This document shows, one piece after another, positions 38,101 to 46,804 of a stretch of 64,000 bases of DNA. The number at the start of each line of letters is the position of its first letter. The stretch's first letter is position 1. The notes under the pieces were generated by a model. That model worked only from the letters and a program-made list of their open reading frames with translations, did not search any database and was not told the DNA's origin. Made by a program: the position numbers and the translations under genes. This stretch comes from Curvibacter sp. AEP1-3 (lineage in GTDB: Bacteria > Pseudomonadota > Gammaproteobacteria > Burkholderiales > Burkholderiaceae_C), in the NCBI RefSeq assembly GCF_002163715.1, contig NZ_CP015698.1, forward strand, positions 3,655,850-3,719,849, given 5' to 3'.

Positions 38101-38993
38101 GGTTTTGCGCCTCTAAGTTTGAGTTTTCGGGTGCGCCAAGTCTCAAACGCTTGTAGCGCACTATCGCCCCCGATGATGAGAAGCAGCGCGCTCAAGAACA
38201 GCACCATGCCGGCAAACCCATGCAGGAATCCTTGGCCAGCTTCGTCGCCAAAGTGGTAGGTGATGAGGCTGAGCGTCATGACACGGATGACGTTCGCGGT
38301 AAACGATATGGGAACGATGAGCAAGGCCAAGCCGATGTTCCGCAGAGCAGAGTCGCGTTGAACAAGGTTCAGGTAGAGCAGCCCAAGTGCTTCCAGGGTG
38401 AGCAAGGTGTGCAAGCCCGCGCAGGCGTCCGCAACCAAGAGTTTGTATTGCCCGATTTGCAGCATGACTCCGTTTCGCCCGATGGGGTACCCCACTGCGA
38501 AAAGCACATTTTCAGCGGCGTAAGAAACGGCCATCTTCATGGGCATGGTGACCGCGTCCACCACCGCAGACGGCAGTGGCACCATGAACAGCATGAAAAA
38601 AAGCGCGAACCACTGCGCTTTAAGGGCTTTGGTGCCGCGCTGTAGCAAGATGAGCGCGGCTACCAACCAGATGACCGAACCGATCTCAAACAGCAGGATG
38701 CCCTGGGACCGCCCGATGACATACAAAATTAGTCCGATACCGAAGAGCGGCCACCCCCAGGCACTGCTGCGCAGGCCGAGCGCTGCGTTTTCCATTGTCG
38801 GCCAGTTCTTGTACAAAAGCCAAATGGATATGCCCAGCACGATGGGCCCGTGCATCTGCTCGTCTTGACTCCAGATGCCCGAGAACAGCTTGTAGAGGCT
38901 CGGACCATACAGAATGAACAAACCTAGGCCTAAAGGGGCCCATACTTTGACGGCTTGTGCGCTGAAGGGTGGGAAGAGTGGCTTAGCTTTCAT
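38097..38993 (-). CDS. xrtB: Exosortase B (PEP-CTERM transpeptidase-like protease)
   Basis: 298 aa, about eight membrane segments. Putative catalytic residues are all present: C191 in ADACAGLHTL, R237 in ANVIRVMTL and H258 in FLHGFAGM. Exosortases cleave PEP-CTERM signals; three candidate substrates are encoded in this window (17668, 18380, 50514). The start at 38993 overlaps the epsG stop by 11 bp. Placement after epsD-E-F-G and before epsI is that of the methanolan (Methylobacillus) eps cluster. Confidence 0.94.
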   Translation of the reverse strand: MKAKPLFPPFSAQAVKVWAPLGLGLFILYGPSLYKLFSGIWSQDEQMHGPIVLGISIWLLYKNWPTMENAALGLRSSAWGWPLFGIGLILYVIGRSQGILLFEIGSVIWLVAALILLQRGTKALKAQWFALFFMLFMVPLPSAVVDAVTMPMKMAVSYAAENVLFAVGYPIGRNGVMLQIGQYKLLVADACAGLHTLLTLEALGLLYLNLVQRDSALRNIGLALLIVPISFTANVIRVMTLSLITYHFGDEAGQGFLHGFAGMVLFLSALLLIIGGDSALQAFETWRTRKLKLRGAKP

Positions 38994-39861
38994 TGAGCAC
39001 CGAGCCGACGAGCGCAACACCGCTATCTTGCAGACGCCTTGCAAATTGAGCCGTTTGTGGCAACTTGGTTTGGTTTTGCTTCGCCACCAGCACAGCAGCG
39101 CCTGCGCGGGCTGCAACGAGTTCGGCGTCTGCATATTCCGAGCCGGCGGGGGTGTCGATGATGATGACGTCAAACCGCTCGCTGGCAATACGCAAGAGTG
39201 CGCCAAACGCCGGGCGGCCCAAGAGCTCTTGCGGGTTTGGTGGCACTGCTCCTGCGGGGAGCACTGCTAAACCGGGTAGGCCGGGAACCAGCTGGGCTAC
39301 TTCCAAACCGGCCCGACCGGCTAGCACTCCCGATAGGCCAACGCTCTTGCCCAAGCGAAAAAGCTTTTGTTGCCCGCCGCCCGCCGCAGAGCGAAGGTCT
39401 GCGTCAATCAGCAGCGTGCGCTCGCCTTGTTGGGCAAACACCACCGCCAAGTTGCCCGCTAAAAAGCTGCGGCCTTCTTTCTTGCCGGGGCTAACTACTG
39501 CCAGAACCTTGCGGTCAGGGTCAGTGTTGAACCAGCGCAGCATGAGTTGGCTGCGCACAGCTCTCAGGTTCTCGCCAACTCTGCTGAAGGGTTTGTACGC
39601 TGCGACCAGCTCGGGGCTCAGCGTGTTGTCACTATCGCTGAGGTACGAGTAGTCGAATTGCTTGGAGAGCGCAAAGTCAATGTCGTCTTTGGTGAGCACG
39701 CGCAGGGCGATGGCGGCTTCACCGAAAGGGACACGGTCTTTTTGTTGACGCTCGAGCACGCGGGCAGCGTCTTCCTGACTGAGGCGGCCTGTAGCGACAA
39801 GAATGGAGCCGATCGAGTTGCTGGAGCTCAATGGAGCAGTAGATGGAATGGAGTCGTTCAT
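38983..39861 (-). CDS. epsG: Chain-length determinant tyrosine kinase EpsG
   Basis: 292 aa. Residues 16-68 hold two tandem 24-residue MshEN/T2SSE_N-like motifs. A BY-kinase domain follows: Walker A-like SPGKKEGRSF, where the usual GK(S/T) is GRS as I recall for EpsG proteins, Walker A' TLLIDADLRS and Walker B DVIIIDTP. No Tyr-rich C-terminal cluster; it ends GSVLNES. It should control the polymerisation co-protein EpsF. The N-terminal module hints at cyclic-di-GMP control. ATGA overlap with epsF. Confidence 0.92.
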   Translation of the reverse strand: MNDSIPSTAPLSSSNSIGSILVATGRLSQEDAARVLERQQKDRVPFGEAAIALRVLTKDDIDFALSKQFDYSYLSDSDNTLSPELVAAYKPFSRVGENLRAVRSQLMLRWFNTDPDRKVLAVVSPGKKEGRSFLAGNLAVVFAQQGERTLLIDADLRSAAGGGQQKLFRLGKSVGLSGVLAGRAGLEVAQLVPGLPGLAVLPAGAVPPNPQELLGRPAFGALLRIASERFDVIIIDTPAGSEYADAELVAARAGAAVLVAKQNQTKLPQTAQFARRLQDSGVALVGSVLNES

Positions 39862-41240
39862 GCCAGGAGTCCAGCGGAGTTGTGTTTGAGTTTGAGCATG
39901 CCAGTGGCTGAGCTGACGGAGCCCAGGACTGGTAGTTCCAGTACCTCAACGAGATCTTCGGTAGAGCGGATCTTGCGGTTGGCAAGTTCAAGAATCAAAG
40001 CAAATCCAATCCCCAGGAAAGTGCCCAGAAAAACCGATACGAGGATGTTTATCATGACGCGTGGCTTGCTGGCACTGGTAGGGGCAACTGCCGGGTTGAG
40101 CACGGCAATGTTGGTTTGGGTGGTCTGGCTCTCAATGTTGGTCTGGGATGCTCGCTGACTGACCAGTTCGAAAGCGCGCTGTGCTGACTCGATGTCACGG
40201 CGCAACACATTGAGCTCATCGCGCTGCTTGTTCAAAACCAGGACGCGTGCCTTTTGGGCAGCCAAAGCGCCTTGGAGTTGAGCTTCGCGTTGTTTGCCGA
40301 CTTGGTAGCTCGTTTCTATCGACGTAGTGATCTTGCGCGTCTCACTATCGAGTTGGGAACGCAGGGTTGCCAATTCGGACTCGGACCGCAAGATCTGCGG
40401 GTGATTGGCGCCGAGGTTTCCGCGGCTTTCGTTCAGTTTTGCTTCCAGCCTTGCAATGTCGGCTTTCAAGCCGTTAATGAGTGGGCTTTGCATCACTTCG
40501 GCAATGGAGTCGGCCTTGGTGGTTTGACGCTTGCTTTGGCTATCTGTAGTCTGGCCTTGAACGCTCGTTAGCTGACTGCTGGTTTCGTTGAGTTTTGCAG
40601 TTTCGAAGTCCAGACGTTCATCGGTGCTGGTGATGCCGTTTTTCTGCTGGTAGTCCGACAGTGCCTGCTGTGCTTTCTCCAGCTTTTCGCGGGCTGCTTT
40701 GGTTTGCTCATCAAAGAAGCTGGCGTATTGACGTGCAGGTGCTACCCGGAGGTCCAAGTTAACTTCAATATAGGCTTGCGCAAACGCATTAGCCACTGCT
40801 GCCGCAAAATCTGGGTCTGTGCCGGTGTATCCGATGTTGATGACGTTGCTTTCGCGGGACGGCTTCACATCCAGTCCACGCTGAAGAAGGCCTGCGAGCC
40901 AATCGGACATTTGGCCTTTGCCTTGCGTGGCTTCACGCCACTGGTTTTGAATGACGGGGCTACTCTCCATTTTGAGGAGCTTGACGGCAGCTTTTGCGAC
41001 ACGGTCACTATTGATGATGTCGACTTGGGTTGCCATGTAGCCCGGTGCCATCATTCCTTGCAGCATCAAGCCACTTACCAAATCCGGAGACTTTACGTCG
41101 ACAACTACAGCCGAACTCGCCCCGTACTGTTTGGGCAGAAAGAGGCTGATGGCTGTTGTTGCTGCAACCGTAAGCAGCAGGATGAGCAGCGCCACCTTGT
41201 AGCGGGCGCGGAGGATTAGGAAAAGTTGTTGTACCGTCAT
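39858..41240 (-). CDS. epsF: Chain-length determinant protein EpsF (Wzz/PCP family)
   Basis: 460 aa. Membrane segments at about 14-36 and 405-430 flank a periplasmic, largely coiled-coil region (about 165-370, rich in Glu, Gln, Lys, with KQRDELNVLRRDIESAQ). The proline-rich motif before the second segment fits PCP proteins. It sets EPS chain length with EpsG. Its stop overlaps epsG and it begins 2 bp after epsE. Confidence 0.93.
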   Translation of the reverse strand: MTVQQLFLILRARYKVALLILLLTVAATTAISLFLPKQYGASSAVVVDVKSPDLVSGLMLQGMMAPGYMATQVDIINSDRVAKAAVKLLKMESSPVIQNQWREATQGKGQMSDWLAGLLQRGLDVKPSRESNVINIGYTGTDPDFAAAVANAFAQAYIEVNLDLRVAPARQYASFFDEQTKAAREKLEKAQQALSDYQQKNGITSTDERLDFETAKLNETSSQLTSVQGQTTDSQSKRQTTKADSIAEVMQSPLINGLKADIARLEAKLNESRGNLGANHPQILRSESELATLRSQLDSETRKITTSIETSYQVGKQREAQLQGALAAQKARVLVLNKQRDELNVLRRDIESAQRAFELVSQRASQTNIESQTTQTNIAVLNPAVAPTSASKPRVMINILVSVFLGTFLGIGFALILELANRKIRSTEDLVEVLELPVLGSVSSATGMLKLKHNSAGLLA

Positions 41241-41242
41241 GA

Positions 41243-42046
41243 TTAAAAGATGCTTTCTTTGACGTAAAGCACATCGTTCGCTTGGACTGGGTCTGTCAAT
41301 TGCGGTTCAATTTGTTGAACTGTGCCGTTCGCCAGCTTGCGATGCAGGCGCAGGCGTTTCTCAGAGCCACGGGCGTTGGGGCCGCCGCCTTGCGCTAGTG
41401 CTTGCATGATGGTCATGTCACGCTCAATGCGGAAGGAGCCGGGGCGCTGTACCTCGCCATAGATGAAAAACATGGGGGCACGGTGCACGTAGATGGTGTC
41501 TCCACCCTGTAGTAACAAGTTGTCTTGCGCCTTGTTATCCAGAAAGATGGATGGGATGTCGATTTCTTTGCGGAACGGTTTGCCTTCACGGACGCCAGTG
41601 ACAACAACGATGTCATCTCCACTTGTAGTGGCGCCGCCTGCGTTGGCAAGCATGTCGCTCAAACGGGTATTGACGGTTTCAAGCGGGAAGCGGCCGGGCC
41701 GAGCCACTTGGCCCAACACGGACACTTGGTTGCCGCGGATTTGAATCAACGAGATGTTGACTTGTGGCTTTTGAATAAAGCCGCCGGTCTGCAGTGCATC
41801 TGCAATCTTCTTCTCAGCTGCTGCGACCGATAGACCGCCGAGCGGTACTGCCCCAATCAGCGGGTAGGTGATGACACCGCTCTCGGAAACGCGTGTTTCG
41901 ATAGTGAGGTCGGGGTTTTGGAATACTTGCACGCGGATGGTGTCGCCTGCGCCAAGTGGGTAGTCAGCTTTGCCGTCTTGTGCTTGAGCCACGATGCTGC
42001 TCAAGGCGATAAGGCCGGTAGCAATCAAATTGATAATTTTTTTCAT
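41243..42046 (-). CDS. epsE: Polysaccharide export protein EpsE (Wza-like, SLBB)
   Basis: 267 aa. Signal peptide ends near AQA (22). Poly_export domain starts at DYPLGAGDTIRVQVFQNPDL, followed by SLBB repeats (VSVLGQVARPGRFPLE; FFIYGEVQRPGSFRIE). No lipobox Cys, unlike Wza. It should form the periplasmic or outer-membrane export ring for EPS. Confidence 0.94.
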   Translation of the reverse strand: MKKIINLIATGLIALSSIVAQAQDGKADYPLGAGDTIRVQVFQNPDLTIETRVSESGVITYPLIGAVPLGGLSVAAAEKKIADALQTGGFIQKPQVNISLIQIRGNQVSVLGQVARPGRFPLETVNTRLSDMLANAGGATTSGDDIVVVTGVREGKPFRKEIDIPSIFLDNKAQDNLLLQGGDTIYVHRAPMFFIYGEVQRPGSFRIERDMTIMQALAQGGGPNARGSEKRLRLHRKLANGTVQQIEPQLTDPVQANDVLYVKESIF

Positions 42047-42091
42047 GATGGCGTTTTGAAGTGTGTGGATTTGGGCTGGGGCTGTGGCGAC

Positions 42092-43036
42092 TCACTTCAA
42101 GCCGGAAACGCCTTTTTCGATTGCAGACTTGGTTTTTTCGTCTGTACTTGCGGCGTCAGAACCAGGCGCGCCGGGCGCGGAAGTTGCAGCCGCGCCTTTC
42201 TCAAATTCACCCATGTAAGTGATCTTGGTTGTGCTGCGTAGCTGTTTGATGTTCGCAGCTACTGCTTCACCGGCACGTTGATTGGTCAGGAATTGTTCAA
42301 TGCGTGGCAGTGCCGCAGCTTCGGTCACCGGTGATGCCTGTGAGGACACCACACGAACCACAGTGATGGCCTGCGGTGCTTCGATCACAGTGGACTGCCC
42401 GTCTTTGAGTGCGTGGATCTTGGGGAGGACATCCAGCGGAATCTGCTCAGCAGCGCGCGTAGCGCTGCCTCCATTGAACTGCACGTTCTTGGCCTTTAAG
42501 GCCGCAGCAATATCGTCCAGACTTTTGCCTCCGGATGTGTAGCTTTTCAACAGGTCTGAAACGCCGGGTGCGTTAGGTGCGACTATCTCTTGCACATTGA
42601 AGATGCGGCGTTCGCTGAACAACTGCGGGTGGTCTGCAAAGTATTTTTTTGTGTCGTCTGAAGTGGGTTTGGCAATACCTGCGCTGATTTGCTGGATGTA
42701 CGCGCGGGCCAAAATATCGCGGCGGGCTGCCTCGATCTGGGCCACGACTTCGGGCGAACGGTGGAGCTTGTTTTCGGTGGCTTGATCGACGGCCAATTGC
42801 TGGTCGATGAGTTTTTCCAGCACTTCTTTGCCCATAGCTTGGACCGCCTCAGGGCTCGCGCCGTTGGTGTTGGCGCGACTGAGCAATTGGTTGATCTGGT
42901 GTACCGAAATTTCTTCGCTCCCCACTTTGGCGGCGACTTGGGTAGCGACTTTTTTAGCCTCTTTGTCACCACAAGCGACCAGGGCGAGGGCAACGGCTGC
43001 AGCTAACAGGGTGGCAGTGAAGCGTGTATTTTTCAT
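42092..43036 (-). CDS. epsD: EpsD family peptidyl-prolyl cis-trans isomerase lipoprotein
   Basis: 314 aa. Lipoprotein signal with lipobox ending LVAC (Cys at about 22). Helical SurA-like N-terminal region (about 40-135) and a PpiC/parvulin-like domain (about 140-250: FNVQEIVAPN, GGSATRAAEQIP). The parvulin active-site residues look weak, so chaperone action may dominate. Probably helps the outer-membrane exporter EpsL/EpsE fold. Confidence 0.9.
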   Translation of the reverse strand: MKNTRFTATLLAAAVALALVACGDKEAKKVATQVAAKVGSEEISVHQINQLLSRANTNGASPEAVQAMGKEVLEKLIDQQLAVDQATENKLHRSPEVVAQIEAARRDILARAYIQQISAGIAKPTSDDTKKYFADHPQLFSERRIFNVQEIVAPNAPGVSDLLKSYTSGGKSLDDIAAALKAKNVQFNGGSATRAAEQIPLDVLPKIHALKDGQSTVIEAPQAITVVRVVSSQASPVTEAAALPRIEQFLTNQRAGEAVAANIKQLRSTTKITYMGEFEKGAAATSAPGAPGSDAASTDEKTKSAIEKGVSGLK

Positions 43037-43048
43037 GGCGTATTTCGC

Positions 43049-44248
43049 TTAATAAGTGAGTTGTGCGGTGAGAAGCAGCATGGTGCTGTCATAGTCGAGC
43101 CCGGCTTGGTTGACGCCGCGACTTGCGTTTTGTAGTGATGCGCTGAGAGCGAGTTTTTCGTGCGCTTGCCAGTTCACCGAGAGTGTGGTGTCTCGGGTGA
43201 TGTCTTGGCGGTTGCTGTTGACGCTGCTGGTAGGGCTACCCAAGTAATTGCGCTGAGCCCATTCATGCCTGAGCCGCAGTCCGACTTTGGGGCTGATTTG
43301 CCAGACTGGACCGATGCTGATTCGATCAGTACTACTGTAGTTGCTGTCGGTGGCGGCATAGGCCTCAAGCACATGGCTGAATGCCAAACTGACGCTGGTT
43401 TTGCCGCTTATGGCCCAATCCAATCCGGCGCCGGAATTGAAGCCGTTGTAGTCGCGCTGCCCGTATCGGGGATGGGTGCGGTTGATGTGGGTTAGGTTGG
43501 CGTTGGCTGCGGTGCCTCCACCAAGATCCCAGCGCAGGCGCAGGTCATTGTCCATTTGAGTGTATTGGTCGTCCAGCGCATTGGTGTTTGGCACCACACG
43601 GTTGAGGTAGCTGCCTTTGCCAACCCGCATCTGGTAGCTCAGGGCACTCCCGGAGCCGAACTGATAGCGAACGCCTGCATCGACGGCGTTGGTGGTGTAG
43701 TCACTACCCGTCACCTGTGCCAACTGGTTTTCCTGGCGGGTGGTGCTGGTGCCGGCGATCAAGCGCCAAGGCCCATCGAGCTCGTAGGTCGCATCAAAGC
43801 GGGTGGTGGTATCCATCCGTTGGTTGCGTTGGCGATAGCCAGTGAAGTCCGCAAAGCTGTTTAGTGTTTCTTTGCGGTCAGTGCTCAGTGTGCCCGTTAC
43901 CCGTGGCGTGATGGCCCATTGCCAGTTGACGTTGTAGTTGTTGGCAGTGAAGCTGAGGTAATTGAACTTTTGGTACTGGTAGTCCACAAGATTCAGATTG
44001 ACGGAGAGGGTTTGCAAGCTCTGCCGTGTGTTGAACCCCAGCCCGATCGTCGTCACTCCGATAGTCTCAGCGCCGCTGCTCTGGCCGGTCCTTGCAAGAA
44101 CGTCGGCGTTGGACGGCAGTCGGAACAGGTTGCTGTCGCTCTGCACTGTGTAGCCTGCGCTCAATGTCAGAGGGTCTTGCTGAGCTTGTGCCATGGAAGC
44201 GGCAAGGGTGCTCAGCGCCAACGTGAATAGTGTGGTGGGAGTGCGCAT
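43049..44248 (-). CDS. epsL: EpsL outer-membrane beta-barrel protein
   Basis: 399 aa. Signal peptide ends AQA (about residue 22). The rest shows alternating polar and hydrophobic residues with many aromatic turns (FNTRQSLQTLSVNLNLVDYQ, and so on) and a terminal LLTAQLTY, as in outer-membrane barrels. Matches the EpsL protein found in exosortase-linked EPS operons. It is the likely outer-membrane channel for EPS. Confidence 0.9.
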   Translation of the reverse strand: MRTPTTLFTLALSTLAASMAQAQQDPLTLSAGYTVQSDSNLFRLPSNADVLARTGQSSGAETIGVTTIGLGFNTRQSLQTLSVNLNLVDYQYQKFNYLSFTANNYNVNWQWAITPRVTGTLSTDRKETLNSFADFTGYRQRNQRMDTTTRFDATYELDGPWRLIAGTSTTRQENQLAQVTGSDYTTNAVDAGVRYQFGSGSALSYQMRVGKGSYLNRVVPNTNALDDQYTQMDNDLRLRWDLGGGTAANANLTHINRTHPRYGQRDYNGFNSGAGLDWAISGKTSVSLAFSHVLEAYAATDSNYSSTDRISIGPVWQISPKVGLRLRHEWAQRNYLGSPTSSVNSNRQDITRDTTLSVNWQAHEKLALSASLQNASRGVNQAGLDYDSTMLLLTAQLTY

Positions 44249-44251
44249 GGT

Positions 44252-45673
44252 TCAGTAAGCCTGTTGATCTTTGGCCACCAAGCGCACAGTGCGCAGGATG
44301 ATGTGAATGTCCAAGCGCAAGGACCAATTGCGAAGGTAGTCCAGGTCGTAGTCGATACGGCCCTGCATTTTGTCTAGGGTGTCGGTTTCACCGCGATAGC
44401 CATTGACCTGCGCCCATCCGGTAATGCCGGGTTTGACCTTGTGGCGAACCATGTATCCCTTAATGAGTTTGCGATAAAGCTCGTTGTGAGCGACGGCGTG
44501 TGGGCGAGGGCCGACGATACTCATCCGCCCCTGCAGCACGTTGATGAACTGTGGAAGTTCGTCTAACGAGGTTTTGCGCAAAAAGGCACCAAGCGGCGTG
44601 ATGCGGCTGTCGTTCTTTTTGGCCTGGGTAACCACTCCGCCGTCTTCGGTGACGCTCATGGAGCGGAACTTATAGACCAGAATTTCTTCACCATCGAGCC
44701 CGTAGCGGCGCTGCTTAAAGATGACGGGGCCAGGGGATGTGAACTTCACAGCCAAGGCAATGCCCAGCAGAATCGGAGCAATGAGCGTAAGGATGCCAAT
44801 GGAAAAAACAATATCGCTCAAGCGCTTGACCATGCCATTGGCACCGCGGAAAGGCGTCTCGCAGACCGAAATCACTGGCATGCCGCATACCGCGCTGGGG
44901 TGGCCTTGGATCAGGTCTGTTACGAACATGTCGGGCACAAAATATATGGAAGCTGTTGTGTCTTTGAGCTCGTCGAGGATCTGCAGAATTCGGGGTTGGG
45001 ACGCCATCGGCAGAGACAGGTAGATCACTTGGATGCGGTCATTCTTGGCGATAGCTGCTAGCTGGTCGAGCTTGCCCAGCAGAGGGTAGGTGTCCCCCGC
45101 ACTCAAACGCTCGGTGCTGCGACTGTCTACAAAACCTGCGAGCTCGATCCTTGAGTAGGGAGAGCTTTTGAGTTTGGTGGCGAGTGCCAGACCTTGCTCG
45201 TTCATGCCGACGATCAGGGCGCGTTGCCGGGGACCTTGCAAGCTGATGATGGCGGGTGCAGCCAAGCGCAGGCCCAGGGTCAGGGCCGCTTCAGTGGCTG
45301 GTGCAACCCAAAGCCAAGTGAAAAGCGCTTGGTGATCGAACTGGCGGATGTATCCGGTAGCGTACCCTGTAAGACCCAAGAGCCCAGCAATCCACACCCA
45401 ATTGAAGCCGATGTCTAACAGGCTGCCGGCTTTGGAGGCTTGCAAGCGGGGCTCGCCCGGGAAGGTGAGGGCAAAGGTGAGCACGGCCAGAAGCAGGTAT
45501 GCGGGGGGGATGTCCCCTTCGTACAAGAAAGCCAGTACCCAGAGCGAGCCAACAAGTGCGGCTGGGCAGATGCAAGACTCCAGGATGCCCAGAAGGTTGT
45601 CGCGCCCCAATGAGGCATGCTCATGGCCACCGTTGAACTCAGCGGCGGAGAAGGTGATGTGGGCCTTAGACAT
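44252..45673 (-). CDS. epsB: Undecaprenyl-phosphate hexose-1-phosphate transferase EpsB
   Basis: 473 aa. Four N-terminal membrane segments (about 20-125), a CoA-binding-like domain (ALIVGMNEQGLALATKLKSS), then the bacterial sugar transferase domain: FKQRRYGLDGEEILVYKFRSM, RKTSLDELPQFINVLQG and SIVGPRPHA. It starts the repeat unit by moving hexose-1-phosphate (usually glucose) to undecaprenyl phosphate. The start at 45673 overlaps the epsA stop by 8 bp. Confidence 0.94.
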   Translation of the reverse strand: MSKAHITFSAAEFNGGHEHASLGRDNLLGILESCICPAALVGSLWVLAFLYEGDIPPAYLLLAVLTFALTFPGEPRLQASKAGSLLDIGFNWVWIAGLLGLTGYATGYIRQFDHQALFTWLWVAPATEAALTLGLRLAAPAIISLQGPRQRALIVGMNEQGLALATKLKSSPYSRIELAGFVDSRSTERLSAGDTYPLLGKLDQLAAIAKNDRIQVIYLSLPMASQPRILQILDELKDTTASIYFVPDMFVTDLIQGHPSAVCGMPVISVCETPFRGANGMVKRLSDIVFSIGILTLIAPILLGIALAVKFTSPGPVIFKQRRYGLDGEEILVYKFRSMSVTEDGGVVTQAKKNDSRITPLGAFLRKTSLDELPQFINVLQGRMSIVGPRPHAVAHNELYRKLIKGYMVRHKVKPGITGWAQVNGYRGETDTLDKMQGRIDYDLDYLRNWSLRLDIHIILRTVRLVAKDQQAY

Positions 45674-46469
45674 GGTTAACCCAGGCGCGGAACTTGCCAA
45701 CGGCTTGGGCGCGGTTGGAGACATCCAGTTTCTTGAAGACACGCTGCATGTGGTTTTTGACGGTGAAAGCACTGATTTCCAGAATGCTGCCGATTTCGGG
45801 GTTGGTTTTGCCCAGGGCCACCCATTTCAGGATTTCGGCCTCCCGTTCGGTGAGGACGTCTGCCTCTGTGGGCAAGTGGCCGTTGGTGTAAGTAATGGGC
45901 GCGTTAGCTTGCACGGTTGCCTGATGCGGCAGGTGCTCTACCTGGCGCAAGGCAGTGTCGATATAGGGCAGGACCATCGCCATGGCGCTACGTTCTTTTT
46001 CGGTGAAATGTTCCCGGGTGCTGAAAACAACGTACAGGCAGTCGTGGCTGCCTCGCTCATCGGTGATGCCATGCACCGTAGCAGAGCGCATTTTGAGGAG
46101 CGCGCCGCCTAGTGCACTTTTCAGGCCAGCGTCATCCATGGAGAAGCCGGATTGGCCGGCGTTCAGGCTGAAAGGTTTTTTCCCAAACTCTGACCACCGG
46201 GCGAATAGGCGAGTCAACAGGGGAGTAAGTGGCTCAGTGTGCGAGGCATGGGAACGCACTCCGGACATGGCGGAAATGATGTCGTGCTGTACCGCACCGG
46301 TCGAAAAGTCACCCCAGGCCGCGATCAGGATCTCGTGGGGGAGGTACTTTTGCATGTCGCCTTGCAGCCAGATCAGCATGTCGAAATGGCTGCGCACCTC
46401 TACCGAGTGGGTGACCACACGGTGGTAGTGATGGAGATCCTCGGTAGTGAGCGAGGGCAGAAAAGACAT
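45666..46469 (-). CDS. epsA: LuxR-type transcriptional regulator EpsA
   Basis: 267 aa from the ATG at 46469 (a TTG at 46481 is less likely). The N-terminal sensory part (about 1-190) has no domain I recognise. The C-terminal LuxR helix-turn-helix is clear: LTEREAEILKWVALGKTNPE and TVKNHMQRVFKKLDV. First gene of the eps operon and probably its regulator; the 335-bp region upstream has repeated GGTAACA blocks and the shared GAATGGACTACGTACC element, which are candidate targets. Confidence 0.92.
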   Translation of the reverse strand: MSFLPSLTTEDLHHYHRVVTHSVEVRSHFDMLIWLQGDMQKYLPHEILIAAWGDFSTGAVQHDIISAMSGVRSHASHTEPLTPLLTRLFARWSEFGKKPFSLNAGQSGFSMDDAGLKSALGGALLKMRSATVHGITDERGSHDCLYVVFSTREHFTEKERSAMAMVLPYIDTALRQVEHLPHQATVQANAPITYTNGHLPTEADVLTEREAEILKWVALGKTNPEIGSILEISAFTVKNHMQRVFKKLDVSNRAQAVGKFRAWVNHV

Positions 46470-46804
46470 AACAGGTAACAAAATAACTAAGGGTTATTGC
46501 TGATTTGGTAACAAGTGGGCGATGGTACGTAGTCCATTCGGACCCGCCAATCCCCCAAACGGGTGAATTTCTAGTCATTGGTGCTATTACCAACAAACAA
46601 TGTGAACAAATGCACATTTTTTGAAGGTTTTTTGGACTTGCCTTTTTTGTGTAGTCCACCGCACAGAACATCTGGGTAACAGCATGCACAGAGGGTGAAG
46701 TCTTTGTTTCTTCATGTTGATGCTGTGACCGAAAAGGCAATGCCTTAGTCCGAGTGGGCTACATGCTGGAGGCTAAACTTCAGCTCTAAAAACGGGAGTA
46801 GATA
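46470..46804. promoter_or_regulatory. Divergent control region between epsA and galE
   Basis: 335 bp without a gene, G+C-poorer than its neighbours. Contents by eye: GGTAACAA at 46474-46481 and 46507-46514, GGTAACAG at 46675-46682; the shared element at 46524-46539; a second TGGACTAC on the minus strand (46651-46658) facing TGGACTTG on + (46633-46640); CACATTTTTT (46612-46621), also present before the PEP-CTERM gene at 50407-50416. galE has GGGAG (46795-46799). No convincing -35/-10 pair could be fixed. Confidence 0.65.
46524..46539 (-). promoter_or_regulatory. Shared element GAATGGACTACGTACC upstream of epsA
   Basis: On the minus strand GAATGGACTACGTACC, 54 bp before the epsA ATG. The PEP-CTERM gene at 18868 has GAATGGACTATGTACA at 65 bp. 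Both have TTGGC a few bases upstream and GTAAC/GTTA blocks downstream. Likely a common operator or promoter part of the EPS/PEP-CTERM regulon. Confidence 0.62.

Noticed and set aside
45001..45075. ATAGCTGCT in epsB as a further repeat copy
   Set aside because: Only the 9-base core matches; left and right blocks of the repeat are absent.
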